A program made the translations under genes and the position numbers. Below, one piece after another: positions 28,553 through 37,833 of a stretch of 39,568 nucleotides of DNA; the first letter of the stretch is position 1; each line of letters opens with the position of its first letter. The notes beneath the pieces are model-generated. The model was given only the letters and a program-made list of their open reading frames with translations, searched no databases and was not told the origin of the DNA. The stretch covers positions 5,287-44,854 of the forward strand of contig PLSK01000305.1 of assembly GCA_003165155.1 (NCBI GenBank), written 5' to 3'. This DNA comes from Mycobacterium sp. (GTDB taxonomy: Bacteria; Actinomycetota; Actinomycetes; Mycobacteriales; Mycobacteriaceae).

Positions 28553-29581
28553 ATGCCGCCTCGTACGCTTGCCCGCAGTGCAATGACTTTGACAGTGGCG
28601 CTGGCCGCAGCCTTGCTGAGTGGCTGCGGACATTCACCATCCACAACGGGCTCCGGCGCCAAAGTCACGCTGCGCCTGGGTTATATAACCCGCATCACGC
28701 ACGCCTCGGCACTAGCCGCGCTCGATCGAGGACTGTTCACCAAGAATCTCGGTTCGGGAGTTACTCTGGCCCCTCAACCTTTTCAACAGGGAATCGCCGA
28801 AGTCACGGCACTCCTGTCCGACCAGCTCGATGCCGCCTACATCGGGACCAACCCCGCCTTCAACGCCTGGCAGAAGTCCGGCGGCACCGCGATCAAGATC
28901 ATCTCCGGGTCGGCCCAAGGCGGCACATCGCTCGTCGTCAAGCCTGGCATCACGACCGCACAAGACCTGCGAGGCAAGACGGTAGCGGATCCGGGCCTGG
29001 GCGGTAACCACGACGTCAGCTTGCGAAGCTGGCTGAAAGACAACGGTTTACAGACCAATACCCAAGGCGGCGGTGATGTGTCCGTCAAGCCGACCAAGCC
29101 CGAGTCGGCGATCGTGCAGGAGTTCGTCACGAACCAGATAGCAGGTGCGGTGGAGTCTGCTCCCTACGACGTTGAACTGGTCAAGGCTGGCGGCGTCACG
29201 CTGTGGCCGGATCCTGGAACGATCACCGTCCTGGTGGTGCGCCAAGACTTCTTGAAGGCGCACCCGGATGTAATATCCGGGCTGTTACGAGGGCAGATCG
29301 AAGCCAACGACCTTCTCCACAGCGATCCCAACGCGGCGGGGCAGTCGGCCAATAACACCATCGCAAAGGATTTGGGCAAAGGTTTGGATCCCGATGTGTT
29401 GACCGCTTCTCTTCAGGAGACCACTTTCACCAACGACCCGAATGCCTCTTCGTTGAACGACCAAGTGCGTAAAGCCGTGTCGGTCGGTCTGCTCGATCCG
29501 CTCAACCTGAGCGGACTCCTTGATCTGGGCCTGCTCAACGACCTCTTGAAAGCGTCCGGCAAGCCGCAAGTCAGCGCATGA
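28553..29581 (+). CDS. ABC transporter substrate-binding lipoprotein (aliphatic sulfonate/nitrate/taurine family, SsuA-like)
   Basis: Signal peptide with lipobox LLSGCGHS; TLRLGYITRITHASALAALDRGLF...GVTLAPQPFQQGIAEVTALLSDQLDAAYIGTNPAF...DLRGKTVADPGLGGNHDVSLRSWLKDNGL. Confidence 0.88.
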   Translation: MPPRTLARSAMTLTVALAAALLSGCGHSPSTTGSGAKVTLRLGYITRITHASALAALDRGLFTKNLGSGVTLAPQPFQQGIAEVTALLSDQLDAAYIGTNPAFNAWQKSGGTAIKIISGSAQGGTSLVVKPGITTAQDLRGKTVADPGLGGNHDVSLRSWLKDNGLQTNTQGGGDVSVKPTKPESAIVQEFVTNQIAGAVESAPYDVELVKAGGVTLWPDPGTITVLVVRQDFLKAHPDVISGLLRGQIEANDLLHSDPNAAGQSANNTIAKDLGKGLDPDVLTASLQETTFTNDPNASSLNDQVRKAVSVGLLDPLNLSGLLDLGLLNDLLKASGKPQVSA

Positions 29582-30366
29582 CCAGCGTGACGGGCCATGC
29601 CGTGACGAATCCCGAGTCGATCGCCGCAGCCGCACCGGCGGTTCGGCTTTCGTCTGTAACGAAGAGCTACGGTCAGGGCGGGTCGGAGGTCGCCGCCCTT
29701 GCTGAGCTGTCGATCAGCGCAAGCCAGGGCGAGTTCGTCTGCATCGTCGGGCCGTCGGGTTGCGGCAAGAGCACCCTGCTGTCGCTGACTGCCGGGTTGG
29801 ACGAACCCACGGCCGGCACTGTTTCCACCGGAAGTTTCCGGGTGGCCATGATGTTTCAGGAGTCCGCTCTGTTCCCCTGGTTGACGGCCTCCGGAAACGT
29901 CGACTTGGCGCTGCGGGCCCGCAAGATTCCCAGGGCCCAACGGCGCTCGCGAGTGGCCGAACTGCTTGACGTGGTGGGGCTGAGCGCCTTCGCCGGCGCG
30001 CGCCCACACCAACTGTCGGGCGGAATGCGTCAGCGCGTGGCGCTCGCGCGCGCGCTCGCGCAAGACGCCGATGTGCTGCTGATGGATGAACCGTTCGGCG
30101 CCCTCGACGCCATCACCCGCGACCTGCTGCACACCGAACTCGAACGCATCGTCGACGAAACCGGACTGACGGTGCTGTTCGTCACCCACAACGTGCCGGA
30201 GGCGGTGCGGTTGGGCGACCGGGTGATCTTGCTAAGTGAGCGGCCCGGGCGGATCATCGCCGAACACGCCATCGACGTGCCACGGCCGCGGCGCACCGAC
30301 GCCGGGGAGTTCGCGGAACTGGCTGCGGCCATCACGGCCGATCTTCAGGGGCAAAGGGGGTCGTAA
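29578..30366 (+). CDS. ABC transporter ATP-binding protein (SsuB/TauB-like)
   Basis: Walker A GPSGCGKST; LSGGMRQRVALARALAQDADVLLMDEPFGALDAITRDLL; VTHNVPEAVRLGDRVILLSERPGRI. Confidence 0.94.
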   Translation: MTSVTGHAVTNPESIAAAAPAVRLSSVTKSYGQGGSEVAALAELSISASQGEFVCIVGPSGCGKSTLLSLTAGLDEPTAGTVSTGSFRVAMMFQESALFPWLTASGNVDLALRARKIPRAQRRSRVAELLDVVGLSAFAGARPHQLSGGMRQRVALARALAQDADVLLMDEPFGALDAITRDLLHTELERIVDETGLTVLFVTHNVPEAVRLGDRVILLSERPGRIIAEHAIDVPRPRRTDAGEFAELAAAITADLQGQRGS

Positions 30367-31232
30367 TGGTGCTTAGCGATGTGGATGCCGGACAGGGGCC
30401 GCCGTCCGGCGCGGCAGGTGAAGCACGCGCGCCCGGCCGTTCTGCCGGCCGCCGTGTCGCGCGATCGTTGTGGGCCCCCGGCATTGGACTCCTCGTTGTC
30501 TTGGCCGGCTGGCAGGCGGTGTACCTGAGCGGCTGGAAACCCTCGTTCGTGCTGCCCGGCCCGGCGACCGCGCTAGCCAGCCTGTGGGAGCAGGCGCAGC
30601 AGCCGCTGCTGTGGCAGGCCATCGCGACGACGATGGGCAGGGCCCTGTACGGGTTTGGCCTAGCGCTGGTGATCGGGCTGGTGGCAGGGGTAGTCGTGTC
30701 ACGGAATCGGGTACTGCGGGCGGCGTTCGGTCCGATCATCACGGGCATGCAGACCATGCCGGCGATCGCTTGGTTCCCCTTCGCCATCATCTTCTTCGGC
30801 CTCACCACCTCGGCCATCGTGTTCGTCATCGTCATCGGCACCGCACCCGCGATCGCCACCGCCGTGATCGCCGGTTCCGATCACATCCCGCCGCTGCTGA
30901 TACGCGCGGCGAAGACGTTGGGGCTCAGGGGCTTCGCCCTCTACCGACACCTGATCCTGCCTGCGTCGTTGCCGGTCTTCGTGACCGGCCTCAAGCAGGG
31001 CTGGGCATTCGCGTGGCGCAGCCTCATGTCCGGTGAGCTGGTGGTGATCGTGACCAATACGGCTTCCATCGGTGTGCTCCTCGAAAATGCGCAGAACATG
31101 TCCGATATGCCCTCGGCCATCGCGATCATGATCGTGATCCTGGCCCTCGGAATCCTCATCGACGGGCTCTTCACCCTCCTCGACAACGTGGTTCGCCGCC
31201 GTTGGGGTCTCGTCGATGCTTCCGAATCGTGA
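30366..31232 (+). CDS. ABC transporter permease (SsuC/TauC-like)
   Basis: Multiple TM segments; EAA-like loop AAKTLGLRGFALYRHLILPASLPVFVTGLKQGWAFAWRSLMSGELV. Confidence 0.93.
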   Translation: MVLSDVDAGQGPPSGAAGEARAPGRSAGRRVARSLWAPGIGLLVVLAGWQAVYLSGWKPSFVLPGPATALASLWEQAQQPLLWQAIATTMGRALYGFGLALVIGLVAGVVVSRNRVLRAAFGPIITGMQTMPAIAWFPFAIIFFGLTTSAIVFVIVIGTAPAIATAVIAGSDHIPPLLIRAAKTLGLRGFALYRHLILPASLPVFVTGLKQGWAFAWRSLMSGELVVIVTNTASIGVLLENAQNMSDMPSAIAIMIVILALGILIDGLFTLLDNVVRRRWGLVDASES

Positions 31233-32320
31233 CCGCCAATAAATCACGACCGTTGCGGTTGTGGGCTTTTGGCGACGCCCACGTCGGCACCGACAAAAGC
31301 TTCGGCAGAAGAAGTTTGGCCGAGGCGATCTCGCACTCCGAAGTCGGTGGCACCGAGGGTGGTCCACCCTTCGAGTGGGACATCGCCGTCGATGTCGGCG
31401 ACATGTCCGGTGCCCACCACAGCCTTCCTGACGACGCCGAAGGCCGGGAAGTAGTCGAGCAGCTGTCGGCGCTGCGTGCTCATAGGCGCGAAGACATCTA
31501 TAGCGTCTGCGGTAACCATGACCGAAGTGGGTTGGCTGAACCCGAGGCGTGGTGGTGGCAGAAATGGGTGGACCCGCTCGGCCAGAACACCGAGTTCTCC
31601 GGTGTCGACGCCGCTGCCCGCCCCTATCGCACCCAGGGAACCTGGGCGCGCTACAGCTTCCGGGTAGGCAACCTGTTGTTCTTGATGATGAGCGACCGCA
31701 ACGAGCCCAGCCAGGCGACCGGCCGGGGAACGTTGGGAGGCAATCCCGGCGGCGTGGTCAGCGGTGAGACCTTCGATTGGTGGACGTCGATGGTTGATGA
31801 CAACCCCGATGCCATCATCGTGTCGGTTCATCACTACGTCCTCAAGGACACGACCGTGGCCTCCGGCGAGTGGGAGGGCATTCGCAGGTCCGCCACTGAC
31901 GAACTGGTCGAGCACTACCACCGGCCGTTCGAAGAGGGCACACCGAACGGAGCGTCCTATCTGTATTGGGTTGACAGCAAACCTGATTCCGCCGCCTTCG
32001 AGAATTTTCTGGCGGCCCGTCCAGGCAGGGTGGCGTTATGGCTGGCGGGACATACCCACACTCATCCCGACGACTCATTCGGCAACAAGACTCATATCGA
32101 GAAGCGTTGGGGGACGTGGTTTCTCAACGTCGCATCGTTGAGCCGCCACCATATGCCACGCACCACCCTGCCGATCAGCCGCTTATTGACCTTTCGGCCC
32201 GGCAGCGACCAGGTAACGGTTCAGTGTTATCTGCACACCGGCCAATACGCACCGCAGGGCTGGTACGACAAGGCGGAGAAGGCCTTGACACTGGACCGCC
32301 CGTTCAACTGGGGTAGGTGA
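31229..32320 (+). CDS. Calcineurin-like metallophosphoesterase
   Basis: LWAFGDAHVGTD, VDVGDMSG, VCGNHDRSG, VSVHHYVL, LAGHTHTHPD metallophosphoesterase motifs; GTG start overlaps the permease stop. Confidence 0.88.
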   Translation: MTANKSRPLRLWAFGDAHVGTDKSFGRRSLAEAISHSEVGGTEGGPPFEWDIAVDVGDMSGAHHSLPDDAEGREVVEQLSALRAHRREDIYSVCGNHDRSGLAEPEAWWWQKWVDPLGQNTEFSGVDAAARPYRTQGTWARYSFRVGNLLFLMMSDRNEPSQATGRGTLGGNPGGVVSGETFDWWTSMVDDNPDAIIVSVHHYVLKDTTVASGEWEGIRRSATDELVEHYHRPFEEGTPNGASYLYWVDSKPDSAAFENFLAARPGRVALWLAGHTHTHPDDSFGNKTHIEKRWGTWFLNVASLSRHHMPRTTLPISRLLTFRPGSDQVTVQCYLHTGQYAPQGWYDKAEKALTLDRPFNWGR

Positions 32321-33215
32321 CCCCGGTGAGTTCCTCGGAGACCGCCCACAGCCGGCGCTGCAGATCGATGTCGTGGGATTTTTGGCTGGACGCCACGATC
32401 CGTGGGTAGCCCCGTTGCTCGGCGAAGCCGTCGGGTCCGAAGTACTGGCCACCGAGGACAGCCGGGTCGGTGGCGGCGCGCAACGTAGGTAGCGCGCCCA
32501 TGGCCGGGTCCTGGAAGAGCGGCTCGACGGCGGAAACGACGGGGGCGATCAGTCTGGGCAGGTTGCGGATCAGCTCGGACCGCGAACCGCCGGGGTGGGC
32601 GGCCGCGGCGATCGTCGTCCCGCGCGGCGCGAGCCGTCGCTGCAGTTCGTAGGTGAACAGCAGGTTCGCGAGCTTGGACTGCCCGTATGCGCCAATCCTG
32701 CTGTAGCGACGCTCCCATTGCAGGTCGTCGAAATGCATGTCGGCCCCGAGGATGCGGTGGCCGATGCTGCTCACCGTCACGACCCGCGAGCCGGCGATCG
32801 GCAGGAGCCGGTCCAGCAGCAGGCCGGTGAAGGCAAAGTGGCCCAGGTGGTTGGTGCCGAACTGCAGCTCGAAGCCATCCTTGGTGGTCGACTTTGGCGT
32901 CCACATCACGCCGGCGTTGTTGATCAGCAGGTCGATGCGGTCGTAATCGGAGCGCAGTTGCTCCGCTGCGGCGCGGACGGACTCCAGCGAGGTCAGGTCG
33001 AGCTCCTGCAACGCGACGTCGGCCTGTGGGCTGCTGGCGGCGATGCGCGCGATAGCGTCCTTCCCCTTGTCCAGATTGCGCACCGCCAGCACAACGTGGG
33101 CGCCGTGCTCGGCGAGTGCCAAGGCGGTCGCGTATCCGAGGCCGGTGTTGGCTCCGGTGATGACGGCGACGCGACGCGACTGGTCGGGAATGTCCGCGTT
33201 GGTCCACTTGGCCAT
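32304..33215 (-). CDS. Short-chain dehydrogenase/reductase (Rv0439c-like)
   Basis: VAVITGANTGLGYATALALAEHGAHVVLAVRN; LLINNAGVM; YGQSKLANLLF. Confidence 0.94.
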   Translation of the reverse strand: MAKWTNADIPDQSRRVAVITGANTGLGYATALALAEHGAHVVLAVRNLDKGKDAIARIAASSPQADVALQELDLTSLESVRAAAEQLRSDYDRIDLLINNAGVMWTPKSTTKDGFELQFGTNHLGHFAFTGLLLDRLLPIAGSRVVTVSSIGHRILGADMHFDDLQWERRYSRIGAYGQSKLANLLFTYELQRRLAPRGTTIAAAAHPGGSRSELIRNLPRLIAPVVSAVEPLFQDPAMGALPTLRAATDPAVLGGQYFGPDGFAEQRGYPRIVASSQKSHDIDLQRRLWAVSEELTGVTYPS

Positions 33216-33273
33216 GAAAAGCTCCTAGACTTGTAAGGTAAACGGGGCGGGCGCTCCGGTTGGGTTCCACTAT

Positions 33274-33291
33274 ACGGAACGTACGCCCCGT
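33274..33291. promoter_or_regulatory. TetR-type operator candidate between SDR and TetR genes
   Basis: ACGGaaCGTACGccCCGT: palindrome ACGG-NN-CGTACG-NN-CCGT; also AAACGGGGCG (33240-33249) / CGCCCCGTTT (33284-33293) inverted pair. Confidence 0.68.
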
Positions 33292-33315
33292 TTTGTCAAT
33301 GTGAGTTGAAGTCAG

Positions 33316-33894
33316 GTGGTGTCTGAGATGGCGCAGCCCGCGCGCCCGCTGCGTGCCGACGCAGCCCGCAACCGTGCGCGCGTACTCGAAGTCGCCTACG
33401 AAACCTTTGCGGCCGAGGGCTTGTCGGTGCCGATCGACGAGATCGCCCGGCGCGCCGGAGTCGGGGCCGGCACTGTCTACCGGCACTTCCCGACGAAAGA
33501 GGCGCTTTTTGAAGCGGTCATCGAAGATCGGATGCGACGCCTCATCGACGACGGGTACGCGCTGTTGAAATCCGATGGACCCGGCGAAGCGATCTTCACC
33601 TTTCTGCGCTCGATGGTGCTGCAGTGGGGCGCGGCGGACCGCGGTCTGGTTGATGCGCTGGCCGGGTTCGGCATCGACATCGAAAGTGCCGTGCCCGAGG
33701 CCGAGGACGCCTTTTTGGCCGTGCTCGGCGAGTTGCTTCGCGCCGCTCAGGAAGCGGGCACCGTGCGACAAGACATCGGCGTGCGTGACGTGAAGGTGAT
33801 CCTGGTCGGGTGCCAGGCGATGGAGGCTTACAACTCGGCGTTGGCCGAACGGGTGACCGACGTCGTCATTGATGGTCTGCGCGCCGCCCGCTAG
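33316..33894 (+). CDS. TetR-family transcriptional regulator
   Basis: RADAARNRARVLEVAYETFAAEGLSVPIDEIARRAGVGAGTVYRHFPTKEALFEAVIEDRM. Confidence 0.94.
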   Translation: MVSEMAQPARPLRADAARNRARVLEVAYETFAAEGLSVPIDEIARRAGVGAGTVYRHFPTKEALFEAVIEDRMRRLIDDGYALLKSDGPGEAIFTFLRSMVLQWGAADRGLVDALAGFGIDIESAVPEAEDAFLAVLGELLRAAQEAGTVRQDIGVRDVKVILVGCQAMEAYNSALAERVTDVVIDGLRAAR

Positions 33895-33898
33895 CTTC

Positions 33899-33979
33899 CG
33901 CAGCTGCATCGTCACCGGGCGATTTCTGATTGCCCAGCTCCTCCTCGGGCCGCTGCACGGCCCGCATCGTCACCGGGCG
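33899..33979 (-). repeat. Dispersed palindromic repeat copy B, in tandem with a partial second unit
   Basis: Reverse complement ccggtgacgatgcgggccgtgcagcggcccgaggaggagctgggcaat; GCATCGTCACCGGGCG occurs twice (33906-33921, 33964-33979). Confidence 0.75.
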
Positions 33980-33981
33980 TT

Positions 33982-34008
33982 CTTGCACTCGACATGGCCG
34001 AGTGCTAA
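33982..34008 (+). promoter_or_regulatory. CIRCE element 1 (HrcA operator)
   Basis: CTTGCACTC-gacatggcc-GAGTGCTAA; consensus TTAGCACTC-N9-GAGTGCTAA. Confidence 0.92.
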
Positions 34009-34016
34009 GAATGATA

Positions 34017-34043
34017 TTGGCACTCGCGACTGGCGAGTGCTAG
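34017..34043 (+). promoter_or_regulatory. CIRCE element 2 (HrcA operator)
   Basis: TTGGCACTC-gcgactggc-GAGTGCTAG. Confidence 0.92.
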
Positions 34044-34056
34044 GTCGGGACGGTGA

Positions 34057-35805
<1,749 letters not shown>

Positions 35806-35808
35806 CGT

Positions 35809-35859
35809 CCGGCGACGATGCGGGCCGTGTAGCGGCCCGAGGAGAAGCAGGACAATAGG
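35809..35859 (+). repeat. Dispersed palindromic repeat copy C
   Basis: ccggcgacgatgcgggccgtgtagcggcccgaggagaagcaggacaat, downstream of groEL2. Confidence 0.75.
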
Positions 35860-35871
35860 CACAAGTTAACG

Positions 35872-35914
35872 AAAAGCCCGGCCCCTGGGAAATTCCAGAG
35901 GGCCGGGCTTTTTC
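35872..35914. terminator. Bidirectional intrinsic terminator between convergent groEL2 and PPOX-like gene
   Basis: AAAAGCCCGGCCCCTGG-gaaatt-CCAGAGGGCCGGGCTTTTT. Confidence 0.9.
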
Positions 35915-35918
35915 GTGC

Positions 35919-36359
35919 CTAAGCGGGTTCGGAAAAGACCACGCAGTCGTGCAGATAGCCGTTGGCCGCCGCCGGGGACTCGGGGTCGGCGTCGCGGTGC
36001 AGCAGCGCGCGGGTAGGTACGACACCGAACCGGGCGGTCTCGGGGTCGGGGTGTCTATCGGACTCGGTAGCCTCGGCTCGGCCGTCGACGATCAGCGAGT
36101 AGCCCCCGGGCTCCGGCGGCGGCCACAGCAGAGTGACGTCACTGCGGTGGGCGAGGTTCTTGCGGGTGTGGCCGCCGATGAGCCCGATGTCGAGTACCGC
36201 CCTGGCACCTTCAGGGCCGTCCGGAAGATCGTGCAGAACTGGTTGGACCGTCACGGTGTGTATGCGGTAGCCGTCGTCAACGGTGATCAGGTACGCGAAG
36301 GGATAGTCGGCGAGCGCTGTGACTAGCCGCTTGAGGTCTACCTTGTTGTTCGTGCGCAT
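35919..36359 (-). CDS. Pyridoxamine 5'-phosphate oxidase-like (split-barrel flavin-binding) protein (Rv0441c-like)
   Basis: [25 protein letters not shown]...[35 protein letters not shown]. Confidence 0.78.
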   Translation of the reverse strand: MRTNNKVDLKRLVTALADYPFAYLITVDDGYRIHTVTVQPVLHDLPDGPEGARAVLDIGLIGGHTRKNLAHRSDVTLLWPPPEPGGYSLIVDGRAEATESDRHPDPETARFGVVPTRALLHRDADPESPAAANGYLHDCVVFSEPA

Positions 36360-36365
36360 GGTCTC

Positions 36366-37796
36366 CTAATCCGACAACAAGGGCAGCCCGATCTGCTCGG
36401 CTAACGACGGCTGTCTTATGTCGAAATCGGGCAGGGCTTCGCGCGCGCCCTTGTTGAAGAAGTTCGAATTAGGAATGCTTGAGTCGCGCATGGCCGCCGT
36501 ACGGAGTCCCGAGTCGGCATTCCCCTGGGCGAAGAAGGCGGTGTCGGTGACGCCGCGCAGCCCCGCGGTGGGAGTTGGGCCGCTCGCCGTGCTGACCATG
36601 CTGTTCACGGCGCCCGAGTTGATGCCCGCGGCAACGGCGGTGCCCGCCGTCGGGACGGTAAAAGAGGGGTTGGTCATAGCCGAGCTGAGCACGCCCGGGC
36701 TTGCCATGCCTGGGGTTAAGCCGCTGGTGGCCGCGCCGGCGGAGTTCACGAAGCTCGAGCTCATGTTTGCGGCGCTCAAGCCGCCCGTCGCGTACTGGCC
36801 GGAGAGCATGGCCGCTTCTGGGCTGGCCTGGATTCCGAAGAAGCCACTGTTGGCGGCGCCGCTGTTGAAGAAGCCCGTATTGACGCTGCCAGCATTCGCC
36901 AAGCCGTTGTTGAGCGAGCCCGAATTCCCGATGCCAAAGTTTCCGTTGCCGGAATTGAAGAAGCCGACGTTTCCGGTGCCCGAGTTCCCGAAGCCGATAT
37001 TGCCGCTACCGGAATTCAAGCCGCCGAAGCCGAACTGGTTATTGCCGGTCAGCCCAATCCCGAAGTCGTTGTTGCCGGTATTGCCGAAGCCGATATTTCC
37101 AAAGCCTAAGTTACCCAAGCCGATATTGCCGAAACCCGAATTGCCGGCCCCCACATTCAGATTTCCGACGTTTCCGACGCCCAGGTTCAAACCGGATCCC
37201 GAGCTGGTGATGGGGGTGCTGGGCGTGGTGCCCACACTGACGTGGCCGCTGGAGCTGATGTGGAAACCGGCACCCTGCAGGATCTCCCGCCAGGGCGCCA
37301 ACTGCGCAAGGGCCTGAGTCACATCGGTGTAGTAACCGAACATCGCCGACACATCCAACGCCCACATCTGCTCGTAGGCGGCCTCGGTATCCATGATCGC
37401 AGGGGCGTTGATTCCGAACCAGTTCGTGGACGCCAACATCTGCACCAGGTTCCGATTGGCAGCCACCATGGCGGGCTGGACGGTGGCCACCAGCGCCGTC
37501 TCGAATGCGGTCGCCGTGGCCCTGGCCTGTCCGGCCGCCCCCTCCGCCTGGGCCGCGGCCGCGCTGAGCCATCCGACATACTGCGTCGCGACGGCCATCA
37601 TGGCCGTCGACGAGGCGCCCTGCCATGAATCGGAGACCAGATCCGATGCCACCGAACTAAACGAAGTTGCCGACGAAGCCAGGTCCTGAGCCAGCCCGTC
37701 CCAGGCCGTCGCGGCAGCAAGAAGCGGCACCGCTCCCGCACCGGCGAATATGAGTGCCGAGTTGATCTCGGGGGGTAGCCACGCGAAATGCGCCAC
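36366..37796 (-). CDS. PPE10: PPE-family protein, MPTR subfamily (PPE10-like)
   Basis: PPE N-terminal domain (FAWLPPEINSALIFAGAG...SWQGASSTAMM), then NxGxGNxG pentapeptide repeats (GFGNIGLGNLGFGNIGFGNTGNNDFGIG); adjacent to groEL2 block as in Rv0442c. Confidence 0.92.
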   Translation of the reverse strand: MAHFAWLPPEINSALIFAGAGAVPLLAAATAWDGLAQDLASSATSFSSVASDLVSDSWQGASSTAMMAVATQYVGWLSAAAAQAEGAAGQARATATAFETALVATVQPAMVAANRNLVQMLASTNWFGINAPAIMDTEAAYEQMWALDVSAMFGYYTDVTQALAQLAPWREILQGAGFHISSSGHVSVGTTPSTPITSSGSGLNLGVGNVGNLNVGAGNSGFGNIGLGNLGFGNIGFGNTGNNDFGIGLTGNNQFGFGGLNSGSGNIGFGNSGTGNVGFFNSGNGNFGIGNSGSLNNGLANAGSVNTGFFNSGAANSGFFGIQASPEAAMLSGQYATGGLSAANMSSSFVNSAGAATSGLTPGMASPGVLSSAMTNPSFTVPTAGTAVAAGINSGAVNSMVSTASGPTPTAGLRGVTDTAFFAQGNADSGLRTAAMRDSSIPNSNFFNKGAREALPDFDIRQPSLAEQIGLPLLSD

Positions 37797-37833
37797 TAAC
37801 TAAACTTAACGGGCGAAGATCGCCGTCGTGGCG

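Noticed and set aside
32227-33915. 562-aa minus-strand ORF
   Set aside because: Out-of-frame overlap with the clear SDR gene and antisense to the TetR gene.
33946-33964. Hairpin CGGGCCG-ctgca-CGGCCCG as the TetR terminator
   Set aside because: No T-tract, and the surrounding sequence is conserved with the copies at 5213 and 35809, so a dispersed repeat explains it better.
36900-37160. Periodic short repeats that could suggest CRISPR or a tandem array
   Set aside because: They are degenerate pentapeptide MPTR codons inside PPE10-like coding sequence, with no spacer/repeat structure.
36418-37317. 299-aa plus-strand ORF with regular Pro/Lys/Phe/Leu repeats
   Set aside because: Antisense reading of the PPE-MPTR repeats; the periodicity comes from the NxGxGNxG codons.
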